DNA of 64,000 nt from Nocardioides marinus (GCF_013408145.1 NZ_JACBZI010000001.1:1240001-1304000); one strand, 5' to 3'. Shown: positions 52,484-61,267, numbered from the stretch's first letter. Translations and numbers: made by a program. The notes: generated by a model from the letters alone, not told the origin.

Positions 52484-53404
52484 TCAGCCGACGGTGATCT
52501 CCTTGGTGTCGAACATCGGCGGGTTGCCCTCGCCGCCGGAGGGGTCGTCGGTCATGGCGATGAAGGTGTAGGTGCCCGGCGCCAGGTCCGAGACGTCCAC
52601 CTCGGTCTGCCAGGGGTAGAGCGCGTCCATCCAGCCCTCCGCGGTCGCGAAGCCCCGGGCCACGACGGCGTCGGAGGAGTCGCGGACCTCCCACGGGACG
52701 GTGGCCTCGAACGAGGAGGCCACACCGCTGGCGGTGAAGGTGCCGGGGACCTCGGCGCCCTGCTCGGGCGAGGTGATGTTGACGAGGTTGAGCACGTCGA
52801 GCTGGTCGGCGTTCGCCACCCCGTCGGCGGTCTCGACCCCGAAGAGGGTGGTGGACCCTCCGGGCGAGGTCACCGTCACCGGGTCGCGTGACTGCAGCGC
52901 GCCCTGGACGGTGTAGACGAGGGACTGCACGGCCAGCTCTGCGTCGGCCCCGGACATCCCCGCCGCGCGCTCGACCCAGGCCTCGTCGGAGAGCGTGACG
53001 GTGATCAGGCCGTCGCCGTGCTCGACGGAGGAGAACCCGCCGCCGCCGGGGAAGGCCGACCGGTAGTCGGGGTCGGCGGGCTCCCCCGAGGCGGCCATCT
53101 CGGCCGCGCCCAGCGCGGGCTCGCCGCTGACCTTGCGGAACTCCCGGAACAGCCGCGGCCCCGAGCCGGACTCGCCCACGTAGTAGACCGGCACCGCACC
53201 CGCCTGCGCCGGCTCCTGCGTGGGTACGTCGGTGACGGCCGGGTCCGAGGGCGACGACGTGGCCGCGGGCGACTCCGAGCGGTCCGCGGCGACCGGGTCG
53301 GTCGCGGCGTCGTCACCGCCGCAGGCGGAGGTGGTCAGCAGGACCCCGACGGCCAGGGCGGCCAGGGTGCGGACGGGGCGAGGAGTGGTGCGCATGGTGT
53401 CCAT
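52484..53404 (-). CDS. Lipoprotein with GerMN and Gmad2 (Ig-like) domains
   Basis: A 306-residue exported lipoprotein. The signal peptide ends at a lipobox TTSAC (Cys ~28), followed by a Ser/Thr/Asp-rich linker, a GerMN domain (VPVYYVGESGSGPRLFREF ... LITVTLSDEAWV ... AVQSLVYTVQGAL) and a C-terminal Gmad2 immunoglobulin-like domain (NITSPEQGAEVPGTFTASG ... LAPGTYTFIAMTDDPSGG). Such proteins in non-sporulating actinobacteria are thought to bind cell-wall or protein partners; the function is unknown. ATG 53404 has AAGGG upstream; ATG 53395 is an alternative. Confidence 0.85.
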   Translation of the reverse strand: MDTMRTTPRPVRTLAALAVGVLLTTSACGGDDAATDPVAADRSESPAATSSPSDPAVTDVPTQEPAQAGAVPVYYVGESGSGPRLFREFRKVSGEPALGAAEMAASGEPADPDYRSAFPGGGGFSSVEHGDGLITVTLSDEAWVERAAGMSGADAELAVQSLVYTVQGALQSRDPVTVTSPGGSTTLFGVETADGVANADQLDVLNLVNITSPEQGAEVPGTFTASGVASSFEATVPWEVRDSSDAVVARGFATAEGWMDALYPWQTEVDVSDLAPGTYTFIAMTDDPSGGEGNPPMFDTKEITVG

Positions 53405-53487
53405 GATGCCCTTGTGACGCTCGATCCGCGTTCCAGGTTCCGTCGTGTGTCGCCCGTGCGATGATCGACGGTGGGGAAGGGAGACCC

Positions 53488-53829
53488 ATGTCCGACTGCT
53501 TGTTCTGCAAGATCGTGGCCGACGAGGTGCCGGCCGAGGTCGTGCACGTCACCGAGCGCACCGTCGCGTTCCGCGACATCAACCCGCAGGCACCGACCCA
53601 CGTGCTGGTGGTGCCCAAGGCACACTTCGCGAACGCCGGTGAGCTGGCCGTGGGCGACCCGGTGGCGATGGCCGAGCTCATCGACGCCGGCCACGCGGTC
53701 GCCACCGCCGAGGGCCACGAGGACGGCTACCGCCTGGTGTTCAACACCGGCGAGAAGGCCGGGCAGACCGTGTTCCACACCCACCTGCACGTGCTGGCCG
53801 GCCGCGACCTGACGTGGCCCCCGGGATGA
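53488..53829 (+). CDS. HIT-family nucleotide hydrolase/transferase (HinT-like)
   Basis: A 113-residue histidine triad protein with CLFCKIVADEVPAEVV at the N-terminus, DINPQAPTHVLVVPK and the active-site HTHLHVLAG (H-x-H-x-H). It is the length of HinT-type phosphoramidases. ATG 53488 has GGGAAGGGAG upstream. The stop overlaps the ATG of the copper-monooxygenase-like gene. Confidence 0.95.
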   Translation: MSDCLFCKIVADEVPAEVVHVTERTVAFRDINPQAPTHVLVVPKAHFANAGELAVGDPVAMAELIDAGHAVATAEGHEDGYRLVFNTGEKAGQTVFHTHLHVLAGRDLTWPPG

Positions 53830-55082
53830 GGGACCCCGGGATGAGCGCCCCGGGGAGGAGCCGGCGCCTCGTCGCCGTCCTCGTGGTGGCCGTGCTGGCC
53901 GTGGTCGGCACCGTCGCGGTGGCGCTCACGCAGCGCGGCGACGACCGTCGTACCGGCGTGGCCGCGGACGTCCTCGAGCCGCCCGCGCCCCCCGAGGTCG
54001 CCGCCCAGCAGCTGGCCGCGGTGCCGCCCGGCAAGCAGGTGCCCCTGCGCCGTGGCGAGCGGCGGATGACGCTGGAGATGGACACCGACTACACCCCGAG
54101 CGCACCGACCGGGGTCGGCACCGACGACTACCGCTGCTTCCTGCTCGACCCCGAGCTGGAGGAGGACGTCTGGCTCACCGGGAGCCAGGTGCTCCCCGGC
54201 AACCCCGACGTCGTGCACCACGTCATCCTCTTCAAGGTCGACGCCGACCAGGTCGCGGCGGCGGAGGAGCTCGACGAGCGGACCGTGGACCCCGGGTGGA
54301 CCTGCTTCGGCGGCAGCGGGCTGGAGGGCGACTTCTCCCGGCTCACCGACGCCAACTGGTTGGCCGCCTGGGCGCCGGGAGGTGACGAGCGGGCGACCAG
54401 CGACGGCTACGGCACCCGGCTCGAGGCCGGCAGCCGGGTCGTGATGCAGGTGCACTACAACCTGCTCAAGGGCGCTGCGCCGGACCGCTCGGCGACCCAG
54501 CTGCGGTGGATGCCCGGTGCCACCGACCTCCAGTCCCTGCACACCTACCTCATGCCGGCCCCCGTCGAGCTGCCCTGCCGGGACGCGCGCTCGGAGGGCC
54601 CGCTGTGCGACCGCGACGCGGCCATGGTCGACCTGCGCCAGCGCTTCGGCGGCGCGTCGCTGACCGCCGACGCGCTGCACCTGCTCTGCGGCGAGCTGGA
54701 GGAACCCTCGGAGACCACCACGTGCACCCGCCGGGTCAGCGAGGAGATGACGGTCCTGGGCGTGGGCGGCCACATGCACCTGCTGGGCCGGGAGATCTCC
54801 GTCGTGGCCAACCAGGGGACCCCTCAGGAGCGGACCCTGCTCGACATCGACCTGTGGGACTTCGACGACCAGGGCGCCCAGCCCGTGGAGCCGTTGACCC
54901 TGCAGCCCGGCGACACCCTCACGGTCACCTGCCGCCACGAGCAGTGGCTGCGCGACAAGCTGCCGGCGTTCGAGGGCCAGCAGGAGAAGTACGTCCTGTG
55001 GGGCGAGGGGTCCACCGACGAGATGTGCCTGGGCACGCTGTCGGTGGCCTACGCCGCGGGGGCACCGACCAGCCGGTTCTGA
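53826..55082 (+). CDS. Membrane-anchored copper type II (PHM/DBH-like) monooxygenase
   Basis: A 418-residue protein with an N-terminal signal-anchor (RRLVAVLVVAVLAVVGTVAVAL) and an extracytoplasmic part shaped like peptidylglycine/dopamine monooxygenase. Candidate copper ligands: HH in VVHHVILF (~135), H in VMQVHYNLL, H-x-H in GVGGHMHLLGREI and M in STDEMCLGTL. This is the complete six-ligand set. Several Cys could form disulfides. ATG 53826 overlaps the HIT stop; ATG 53841 lies in the second copy of a 12-nt direct repeat and has GAGGGA upstream. Substrate unknown. Confidence 0.78.
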   Translation: MRDPGMSAPGRSRRLVAVLVVAVLAVVGTVAVALTQRGDDRRTGVAADVLEPPAPPEVAAQQLAAVPPGKQVPLRRGERRMTLEMDTDYTPSAPTGVGTDDYRCFLLDPELEEDVWLTGSQVLPGNPDVVHHVILFKVDADQVAAAEELDERTVDPGWTCFGGSGLEGDFSRLTDANWLAAWAPGGDERATSDGYGTRLEAGSRVVMQVHYNLLKGAAPDRSATQLRWMPGATDLQSLHTYLMPAPVELPCRDARSEGPLCDRDAAMVDLRQRFGGASLTADALHLLCGELEEPSETTTCTRRVSEEMTVLGVGGHMHLLGREISVVANQGTPQERTLLDIDLWDFDDQGAQPVEPLTLQPGDTLTVTCRHEQWLRDKLPAFEGQQEKYVLWGEGSTDEMCLGTLSVAYAAGAPTSRF

Positions 55083-55092
55083 GCCGGGCGCC

Positions 55093-55368
55093 TCAGAGGT
55101 AGAGCACGACCCGCAGGACGGCGAAGAGCACGGGCAGGCCGAAGACGACCAGCAGGAACCACGCCGTCCACCGGTGCAGCGGCTTGGCGGGGTCCAGGCG
55201 CCCGCCGAAGTCCAGCAGGGCCCCCTCCGCCGTGTGGTGGGTCAGGCCGAGCCGGCGGGCGTCCGGCGGCAGCGCCTGCCCGGGGAACCAGTACGGCGGC
55301 AACGACTCGTCGTCGGGGTCCGGGTCCTCGTCGTCCCAGTCGCGGGGGAGGGCGTCGGGACCGGGCAC
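55093..55368 (-). CDS. Hypothetical single-pass membrane protein
   Basis: A 91-residue protein with an acidic N-terminus (RDWDDEDPDPDDESLPPYW), a conserved-looking middle (LGLTHHTAEGALLDFGGRLDP) and one C-terminal TM helix (WTAWFLLVVFGLPVLFAVLRVVLYL in parts). The likely topology is N-in, tail-anchored. GTG 55368 is chosen because TACCGT is 7 nt upstream; GTG 55377 is in frame but lies in the promoter. It is convergent with the copper protein gene and divergent from phoH. Function unknown. Confidence 0.6.
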   Translation of the reverse strand: MPGPDALPRDWDDEDPDPDDESLPPYWFPGQALPPDARRLGLTHHTAEGALLDFGGRLDPAKPLHRWTAWFLLVVFGLPVLFAVLRVVLYL

Positions 55369-55375
55369 GCCTGTC

Positions 55376-55381
55376 ACGGTA
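55376..55381 (-). promoter_or_regulatory. -10 element of the small membrane protein gene
   Basis: TACCGT on the minus strand, 7 nt from GTG 55368. Confidence 0.4.
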
Positions 55382-55436
55382 CGCCGCCCCCGTGCGCCCA
55401 CCGGCTTACCCGCTGGGAGCGCTGCGCCGCACGCCG

Positions 55437-55442
55437 TAGAGT
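55437..55442 (+). promoter_or_regulatory. Candidate -10 of the phoH operon
   Basis: TAGAGT about 48 nt before the phoH ATG; a GAGAGAGGG purine tract lies between and may serve as the SD. Confidence 0.4.
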
Positions 55443-55490
55443 GGAAGGGCTGCACGAGACCCGCAAGAGAGAGGGCCCACCCGGGCATCC

Positions 55491-56516
55491 ATGACTGACG
55501 CGCACCAGACCCGCCACACCGTGGTGGTCCCCACCAGCATCGACATGGTCAGCCTGCTCGGCCCCGGTGACGAGCACCTCGCCCGTCTCGAGGAGGCCCT
55601 CGAGGCCGACCTGCACGTCCGCGGCAACCGGATCACCCTGGTCGGGGAGCCCTCCGAGCTGGCGCTGGCCGAGCGGCTGCTCGACGAGCTCGTCACGATC
55701 CTGCGCACCGGCCAGTCGGTGACCGGAGAGACCGTCGACCGGGTGCTCGGGATGCTCCGGGCCGAGACCACCGAGCGACCGGCCGACGTGCTGAGCCTCA
55801 ACATCCTCTCCAACCGTGGGCGCTCGATCCGGCCCAAGACGCTGAACCAGAAGCGCTACGTCGACTCCATCGACGAGCACACCATCACCTTCGGCATCGG
55901 GCCTGCCGGCACCGGCAAGACCTACCTGGCGATGGCCAAGGCGGTGCAGGCGCTGCAGTCCAAGCAGGCCAACCGGATCATCCTCACCCGTCCGGCCGTC
56001 GAGGCCGGGGAGCACCTCGGCTTCCTGCCCGGCACCCTGGGGGAGAAGATCGACCCCTACCTGCGCCCGCTCTACGACGCGCTGCACGACATGATCGATC
56101 CCGACACCATCCCCAAGCTGATGGCCGCCGGAACGATCGAGGTGGCGCCGCTGGCCTACATGCGCGGCCGCACCCTCAACGACTCCTTCATCATCCTCGA
56201 CGAGGCGCAGAACACCACGCCGGAGCAGATGAAGATGTTCCTGACCCGGCTCGGCTTCGGCTCCAAGATCGTGGTCACCGGTGACGTCACCCAGACCGAC
56301 CTGCCCGGCGGCGTCCGCTCGGGCCTGCGGGTCGTGGAGGACATCCTCGACGGGGTCGAGGACATCGGCTTCCACCGGCTCACCTCCGCCGACGTCGTCC
56401 GGCACAAGCTGGTCGGCCGCATCGTGGCGGCCTACGACGAGTTCGACGCGCAGGCCCAGCAGGCCGACCCCCGCCCGGCCCAGGCGGCCCGTCCCCACAG
56501 GAAGCAGCGCTCGTGA
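55491..56516 (+). CDS. phoH: PhoH-family ATPase
   Basis: A 341-residue P-loop ATPase with an N-terminal KH-like part, Walker A GPAGTGKT near residue 139, Walker [27 protein letters not shown] and [12 protein letters not shown]. PhoH proteins are predicted RNA helicases/nuclease partners working with YbeY on rRNA. ATG 55491. The ybeY GTG overlaps its stop. The C-terminal tail is basic and His/Arg-rich. Confidence 0.95.
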   Translation: MTDAHQTRHTVVVPTSIDMVSLLGPGDEHLARLEEALEADLHVRGNRITLVGEPSELALAERLLDELVTILRTGQSVTGETVDRVLGMLRAETTERPADVLSLNILSNRGRSIRPKTLNQKRYVDSIDEHTITFGIGPAGTGKTYLAMAKAVQALQSKQANRIILTRPAVEAGEHLGFLPGTLGEKIDPYLRPLYDALHDMIDPDTIPKLMAAGTIEVAPLAYMRGRTLNDSFIILDEAQNTTPEQMKMFLTRLGFGSKIVVTGDVTQTDLPGGVRSGLRVVEDILDGVEDIGFHRLTSADVVRHKLVGRIVAAYDEFDAQAQQADPRPAQAARPHRKQRS

Positions 56517-56968
56517 GCATCGAGGTCCTCGACGAGTCCGGTCGCGACGTCGACGTCCGCCGGCTCTCCACCCTCGCCCGGTTCGTGATGGACCGGATGC
56601 GGGTGCACGCACTGGCCGAGCTGTGCATCAAGGCGGTCGACGAGCAGACCATCGCCGAGCTCAACGCGCAGTGGATGGAGAAGGAGGGCCCCACCGACGT
56701 CCTCGCCTTCCCGATGGACGAGCTGCGGCCCGGCCTGGTCGGTGAGGAGCCCGAGGAGGGTGTCCTCGGCGACCTCGTCCTGTGCCCGGTGGTCGCCGAG
56801 CGCCAGGGTGAGACGGCCGGCCACGGCACCGTCGCCGAGATCGACCTGCTGACCGTCCACGGCATCCTGCACCTGCTGGGCTACGACCACGCCGAGCCCG
56901 AGGAGCACCGGGAGATGTTCGGTCTCCAGGACGAGCTGCTGGCTGCCTGGCGGTCGAGCCTCGGATGA
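56513..56968 (+). CDS. ybeY: Endoribonuclease YbeY (rRNA maturation)
   Basis: A 151-residue zinc endoribonuclease involved in 16S rRNA 3' end maturation and ribosome quality control. The zinc motif HGILHLLGYDH (H-x3-H-x5-H) is intact, and ELNAQWMEKEGPTDVLAFP is present. GTG 56513 overlaps the phoH stop and its own stop overlaps the next ATG, a standard actinobacterial order. Confidence 0.96.
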   Translation: MSIEVLDESGRDVDVRRLSTLARFVMDRMRVHALAELCIKAVDEQTIAELNAQWMEKEGPTDVLAFPMDELRPGLVGEEPEEGVLGDLVLCPVVAERQGETAGHGTVAEIDLLTVHGILHLLGYDHAEPEEHREMFGLQDELLAAWRSSLG

Positions 56969-58260
56969 GCGCAGGTGATGTCTGGCTGCTGGTGACGGTG
57001 GCCCTCCTGGTCATGCTCGCCGGCGGCTTCTCCGCCGCCGACGCCGCGCTCAGCTCCTTCTCCCAGGCGCGGGCCGGCGAGCTCGCGGCCGAGGAACGGG
57101 CCGGTTCCAAGCGGCTGCTGCACCTGCTCGAGGACGCCCCGCGCTACCTCAACACCGCGCTGCTGCTGCGGCTGGCCTGCGAGGTGACGGCCATCGTCCT
57201 CGCGACGCTGCTGGTGCGCGAGCGCTTCCTGGAGTCCTGGGCGGTGACGGTCACGGTGACGGTCGCCGTGATGCTCGTGCTCTCGTTCGTCGTGATCGGC
57301 GTGGCCCCACGGACCCTGGGGCGTCAGCACTCCGAGTCGGTCGCCCTCTTCTCCGCCGGGCCGCTGACCTGGGTCACCCGGGTGCTCGGTCCGGTCCCTC
57401 GGGTGCTGATCCTGCTGGGCAACGCGATCACTCCCGGCCGCGGCTTCAGCGACGGCCCGTTCTCCACCGAGACCGAGCTGCGCGAGCTCGTCGACCTCGC
57501 CGAGGCCTCCTCGCTCATCGAGAGCGAGGAGCGTCGGATGATCCACTCGGTCTTCGACCTCTCCGACACCACGGCCCGCGAGGTCATGGTGCCGCGCGGC
57601 GACGTGGTCTTCGTCGAGCGGCACAAGAACCTGCGCCAGACCCTGTCGCTCTTCCTGCGCTCGGGCTTCAGCCGGGTGCCGGTCATCGAGGACAACCTCG
57701 ACCACGTCGTGGGGGTGGCCTACCTCAAGGACCTCGTGCGCCGTGACTTCGAGGAGCCCGACGCGGAGTTCACCGAGCGCATCGAGTCGCACATGCGCGA
57801 GCCGTACTGGGTGCCGGAGTCCAAGCCCGTCGACGACCTGCTGCGCGAGATGCAGGCGCGCCGCCAGCACGTCGCGATCGTCGTCGACGAGTACGGCGGC
57901 ACCGCCGGCCTGATCACCATCGAGGACATCCTCGAGGAGATCGTGGGCGAGATCAGCGACGAGTACGACGGCGACGAGGTGCACGCGCACCTGGTGACCG
58001 AGGGCCTGTACCGCGTGTCGTCCCGCTACCCCGTCGACGACCTGGAGGACCTCTTCGGCTTCGACGTCGAGGAGGAGGACGTCGACTCGGTGGGCGGCCT
58101 GATGGCCAAGCACCTCGGCCTGGTGCCCATCCCGGGGTCGATGGTCGAGGCGCACGGTCTGCGGTTCGTCGCCGAGTCCGCCGCCGGGCGCCGCAACAAG
58201 ATCGACACCGTGCTCATCACCGTGGTCGAGCACGACGAGGAGGAGGACGAGGATGAGTGA
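56965..58260 (+). CDS. CNNM/CorC-type hemolysin family protein (CBS-domain transporter)
   Basis: A 431-residue membrane protein with an N-terminal CNNM/DUF21 domain with three to four TM helices (VTVALLVMLAGGFSAADAAL; TVTVTVAVMLVLSFVVIG), then two CBS domains (REVMVPRGDVVFV; HVAIVVDEYGGTAGLITIED) and a CorC_HlyC C-terminal domain. It is probably linked to Mg/Co efflux or sensing. The tail is highly acidic (EHDEEEDEDE). ATG 56965 overlaps the ybeY stop; the next gene starts 8 bp before its end. Confidence 0.93.
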   Translation: MSAGDVWLLVTVALLVMLAGGFSAADAALSSFSQARAGELAAEERAGSKRLLHLLEDAPRYLNTALLLRLACEVTAIVLATLLVRERFLESWAVTVTVTVAVMLVLSFVVIGVAPRTLGRQHSESVALFSAGPLTWVTRVLGPVPRVLILLGNAITPGRGFSDGPFSTETELRELVDLAEASSLIESEERRMIHSVFDLSDTTAREVMVPRGDVVFVERHKNLRQTLSLFLRSGFSRVPVIEDNLDHVVGVAYLKDLVRRDFEEPDAEFTERIESHMREPYWVPESKPVDDLLREMQARRQHVAIVVDEYGGTAGLITIEDILEEIVGEISDEYDGDEVHAHLVTEGLYRVSSRYPVDDLEDLFGFDVEEEDVDSVGGLMAKHLGLVPIPGSMVEAHGLRFVAESAAGRRNKIDTVLITVVEHDEEEDEDE

Positions 58261-58597
58261 GGCGCTCTCCGCCGAGGACCGCAAGCTCGTGACCCTGGCC
58301 CGCGCGACGCGGGCCCGCACCGGCGCCGCCGAGGGCGCCGCCGTCCGCGACTCCGACGGTCGCACCTACGCCGCCGCCACGGTCGACCTGCCCTCGTTGC
58401 AGGTCTCGGCCCTGGGCGTGTGCGTCGCGATGGCCGTCGCGTCCGGCTCCACCGGACTGGAGGCGGCCGTGGTGCTCTCGGGCGCCGACGCCGTCGCCGA
58501 GGCCGACCTGGCCGCGGTGCGCGACCTGGCGGGGGCCGGCGTCCCCGTTCACCGGGGCGACATCAGGGGCAACCTCACCGAGACCCGCACGACCTGA
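58253..58597 (+). CDS. Cytidine-deaminase-fold protein without zinc site
   Basis: A 114-residue protein in the slot where actinobacteria carry a cytidine-deaminase-like gene between the CBS protein and era. The overall pattern (LVTLARATRARTGAAEGAAVRDSDGRTYAAA split over helix and strands) fits the fold, but the (H/C)-A-E motif region reads LQVSALGVCVAMAV and there is no P-C-x2-C; the protein has one Cys and one His in total. Deaminase activity is very unlikely. ATG 58253 overlaps the CBS gene by 8 bp. Confidence 0.75.
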   Translation: MSEALSAEDRKLVTLARATRARTGAAEGAAVRDSDGRTYAAATVDLPSLQVSALGVCVAMAVASGSTGLEAAVVLSGADAVAEADLAAVRDLAGAGVPVHRGDIRGNLTETRTT

Positions 58598-58605
58598 CCC
58601 AGGCG

Positions 58606-58611
58606 TAGAGT
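58606..58611 (+). promoter_or_regulatory. -10 element of the tmsA-like gene (leaderless)
   Basis: TAGAGT with 7 nt to the GTG at 58619. It separates the tms pair from the upstream phoH-ybeY operon. Confidence 0.5.
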
Positions 58612-58618
58612 CGGCCCC

Positions 58619-59983
58619 GTGAGGGCGCCAGCTGCTGACCCCTGGCAACAGCACGCGGACGCGGTCGGGCGTCTGCAGGCCTCGTACGCCGCGATCCCGG
58701 CCGACCAGCCGGTGCGGCTGGCCAAGCGCACCTCCAACCTCTTCCGGCCGCGGGCCGCCGTGGGGACCGGCCTCGACGTGTCCGGCCTGGACGGCGTCAT
58801 CGAGGTCGACGCGACCGCGCGCACCGCCCAGGTGCAGGGCATGTGCACCTACGAGGACCTCGTCGACGCCACCCTCGTTCACGGGCTGGTGCCCACCGTG
58901 GTGCCGCAGCTGCGCACCATCACGCTCGGTGGGGCCGTGACCGGTCTCGGGATCGAGTCCACCAGCTTCCGCCACGGCCTCCCGCACGAGGCGGTGCTGG
59001 AGATGGACGTCCTCACCGGAGCGGGGGACGTGGTCACGGTCCGTCCGGGCGACGACCTCTTCGACGCCTTCCCCAACTCCTACGGCTCGCTGGGCTACGC
59101 CACGCGGCTGCTGGTCGAGCTGCTCCCGGCGCCGGGGCACGTCGAGCTCGAGCACGTGCGGGTCGACGACCGCGGCCTGCTGGCCAAGACCATCGCCGCG
59201 ATCGTCGAGACCGGTGAGCACGACGGCGAGCGCGTCGACGCGCTCGACGGCGTGGTGTTCGCCCCCGACGAGGCCTACCTCACCCTGGCGCGCTGGCGTG
59301 AGGGGGAGGCCAGCCGTCCCAGTGACTACACCGGTCAGCGGATCTTCTTCCGCTCGCTCCAGCAGCGGCCTCGTGACGAGCTCAGCACGCTCGACTACCT
59401 CTGGCGCTGGGACACCGACTGGTTCTGGTGCTCGGGAGCGCTCGGGCTGCACCGCCCCTGGGTGCGCCGGCTCTGGCCGCGCCGGTGGCGGCGCAGCGAC
59501 GTGTACCACCGTCTGGTGGGTCTCGACACCCGACTGGGCATCGTGGACCGGCTCGACCGGCGTGCCGGGCGCCCGCGTCGCGAGCGGGTCGTCCAGGACG
59601 TCGAGGTGCCCGTCGAGCGGCTGTCGGAGTTCCTCGACTGGTTCGACGAGCACGTCGGGATGACCCCGGTGTGGATCTGCCCGCTGGTCGCGCGGCGCGA
59701 CTGGCCCACCTACCCGCTCGAGCCCGGAAGGACCTATGTCAACGTGGGCTTCTGGGGCACCGTCCACGTCGGTCCGGACGCCCCGCAGGGCCCGACGAAC
59801 CGGGCCGTCGAGGAGCAGGTGCACGCGCTCGGCGGCCACAAGTCGCTCTACTCCGAGGCCTTCTACGACCGCGAGGCCTTCGACCGGCTCTACGACGGCG
59901 CAGGGCTGGCCGCCGTCCGCGCGGTCCACGACCCCGACGACCGACTGACCTCCCTCTACGACAAGGTGGTGCGACGCCAGTGA
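58619..59983 (+). CDS. FAD-binding reductase, TmsA/BfaA-like (10-methylene fatty acid reduction)
   Basis: A 454-residue VAO-type FAD protein related to DHCR24-like oxidoreductases. The N-terminal FAD domain has KRTSNLFRPRAA, VDATARTAQVQGMCTYEDLV, PQLRTITLGGAVTGLGIES and FPNSYGSLGYATRLLVELLP; the C-terminal part has TYPLEPGRTYVNVGFWG and HKSLYSEAFYDREAFDRLY. Together with the overlapping methyltransferase gene it matches the pair that makes 10-methyl (tuberculostearic-type) acids: methylation of an unsaturated phospholipid chain, then reduction. That role is by family and context. GTG 58619, leaderless. Confidence 0.82.
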   Translation: MRAPAADPWQQHADAVGRLQASYAAIPADQPVRLAKRTSNLFRPRAAVGTGLDVSGLDGVIEVDATARTAQVQGMCTYEDLVDATLVHGLVPTVVPQLRTITLGGAVTGLGIESTSFRHGLPHEAVLEMDVLTGAGDVVTVRPGDDLFDAFPNSYGSLGYATRLLVELLPAPGHVELEHVRVDDRGLLAKTIAAIVETGEHDGERVDALDGVVFAPDEAYLTLARWREGEASRPSDYTGQRIFFRSLQQRPRDELSTLDYLWRWDTDWFWCSGALGLHRPWVRRLWPRRWRRSDVYHRLVGLDTRLGIVDRLDRRAGRPRRERVVQDVEVPVERLSEFLDWFDEHVGMTPVWICPLVARRDWPTYPLEPGRTYVNVGFWGTVHVGPDAPQGPTNRAVEEQVHALGGHKSLYSEAFYDREAFDRLYDGAGLAAVRAVHDPDDRLTSLYDKVVRRQ

Positions 59984-61266
59984 CCTCCCCGACCCTCTCC
60001 ATCGGCGAGGCGGTCGCCTCGCTGCTGCGCGACGGCCTGCCCGTGCGGCTCGAGGCCTACGACGGCTCCAGCGCGGGCCCGCCCGACGCCGACATCACCC
60101 TCGAGCTGGTCTCCGAGCGCGGGCTGTCCTACCTGCTCACCGCGCCCGGCGACCTCGGCATGGCCCGGGCCTACGTGAGCGGCGACCTGCGGGTCCACGG
60201 GGTCCACCCCGGCGACCCGTACGACGCCATGCGGCTGCTGCAGAGCCACCTGCGCTTCCGCGCGCCCTCGCCCGGGGAGGCGCTGACGCTGGTCCGCGGC
60301 CTGGTCTCCGGCGTCGGGCTCGGCGTCCTCAAGCCGCCGCCCCCGCCGCCGCAGGAGCACCTGCCCCGGTGGCGGCGCACCGTGGAGGGGCTGCGGCACT
60401 CCCTGTCGCGCGACGCGGAGGTGATCGCGCACCACTACGACGTCTCGAACGCCTTCTACGAGCTGGTCCTCGGGCCGTCGATGGCCTACACGTGCGCGGT
60501 CTACCCCGACGCCGACGCCACCTTGGAGCAGGCGCAGGCGGAGAAGTTCGACCTGGTCTGCCGCAAGCTGGGCCTCCGGCCCGGTCAGCGTCTGCTCGAC
60601 GTCGGGTGCGGGTGGGGCGGCATGGTCCGCCACGCCGCGCGGCACTACGGCGTGCAGGCGCTCGGGGTGACGCTGAGCCGCGAGCAGGCGTCGTACGCCA
60701 AGGAGGCCATCGACCGCGACGGGCTCGGCGACCTCGCAGAGGTGCGGCACAGCGACTACCGCGACGTCCTGGAGGGGGACTTCGACGCGATCTCCTCGAT
60801 CGGGCTGACCGAGCACATCGGGGTCAAGCAGTACCCCGCGTACTTCGGCTTCCTGCGCGACCGCCTGCGGCCCCGGGGGCGCCTGCTCAACCACTGCATC
60901 ACCCGGCACGACAACCGGCCGAGGGAGACCGGCGCGTTCATCGACCGCTACGTCTTCCCCGACGGTGAGCTGACCGGCTCGGGCACGATCATCACCGCGG
61001 CCCAGGACGCCGGGCTGGAGGTCGTGCACGAGGAGAACCTGCGCCACCACTACGCCCTGACGCTGCGCGACTGGTGCCGCAACCTCGTGGGGAGCTGGGA
61101 CGCCGCGGTCGCCGAGGTGGGGGAGGGCACCGCCCGGGTGTGGGGGCTCTACATGGCCGGCAGCAGGCTCGCCTTCGAGCGCAACGAGATCCAGCTGCAC
61201 CAGGTGCTGGCGGTCCGCACCGACGAGGACGGTCGCGACGGATTCCCGCTGCGCCCGTCCTGGTGA
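59980..61266 (+). CDS. SAM-dependent fatty acid methyltransferase (CFA synthase family, UfaA1/TmsB-like)
   Basis: A 428-residue cyclopropane-fatty-acid-synthase-family enzyme with an N-terminal lipid-binding extension, HHYDVSNAFYELVLGPSMAYTCAVYP, the SAM motif LLDVGCGWGGMVRHAA, SIGLTEHIG and the active-site region LNHCITRHDN. Classical members cyclopropanate; those coupled to an FAD reductase form a 10-methylene intermediate. GTG 59980 overlaps the stop of the reductase gene (GTGA), supporting joint action. The product would be membrane phospholipid bearing 10-methyl chains. Confidence 0.87.
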   Translation: MTSPTLSIGEAVASLLRDGLPVRLEAYDGSSAGPPDADITLELVSERGLSYLLTAPGDLGMARAYVSGDLRVHGVHPGDPYDAMRLLQSHLRFRAPSPGEALTLVRGLVSGVGLGVLKPPPPPPQEHLPRWRRTVEGLRHSLSRDAEVIAHHYDVSNAFYELVLGPSMAYTCAVYPDADATLEQAQAEKFDLVCRKLGLRPGQRLLDVGCGWGGMVRHAARHYGVQALGVTLSREQASYAKEAIDRDGLGDLAEVRHSDYRDVLEGDFDAISSIGLTEHIGVKQYPAYFGFLRDRLRPRGRLLNHCITRHDNRPRETGAFIDRYVFPDGELTGSGTIITAAQDAGLEVVHEENLRHHYALTLRDWCRNLVGSWDAAVAEVGEGTARVWGLYMAGSRLAFERNEIQLHQVLAVRTDEDGRDGFPLRPSW

Positions 61267-61267
61267 G

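Noticed and set aside
53818..53845. 12-nt direct repeat (ccccgggatgag twice, 15-nt period) as a regulatory repeat
   Set aside because: It lies within coding sequence around two candidate ATGs and is more simply a small in-frame duplication.
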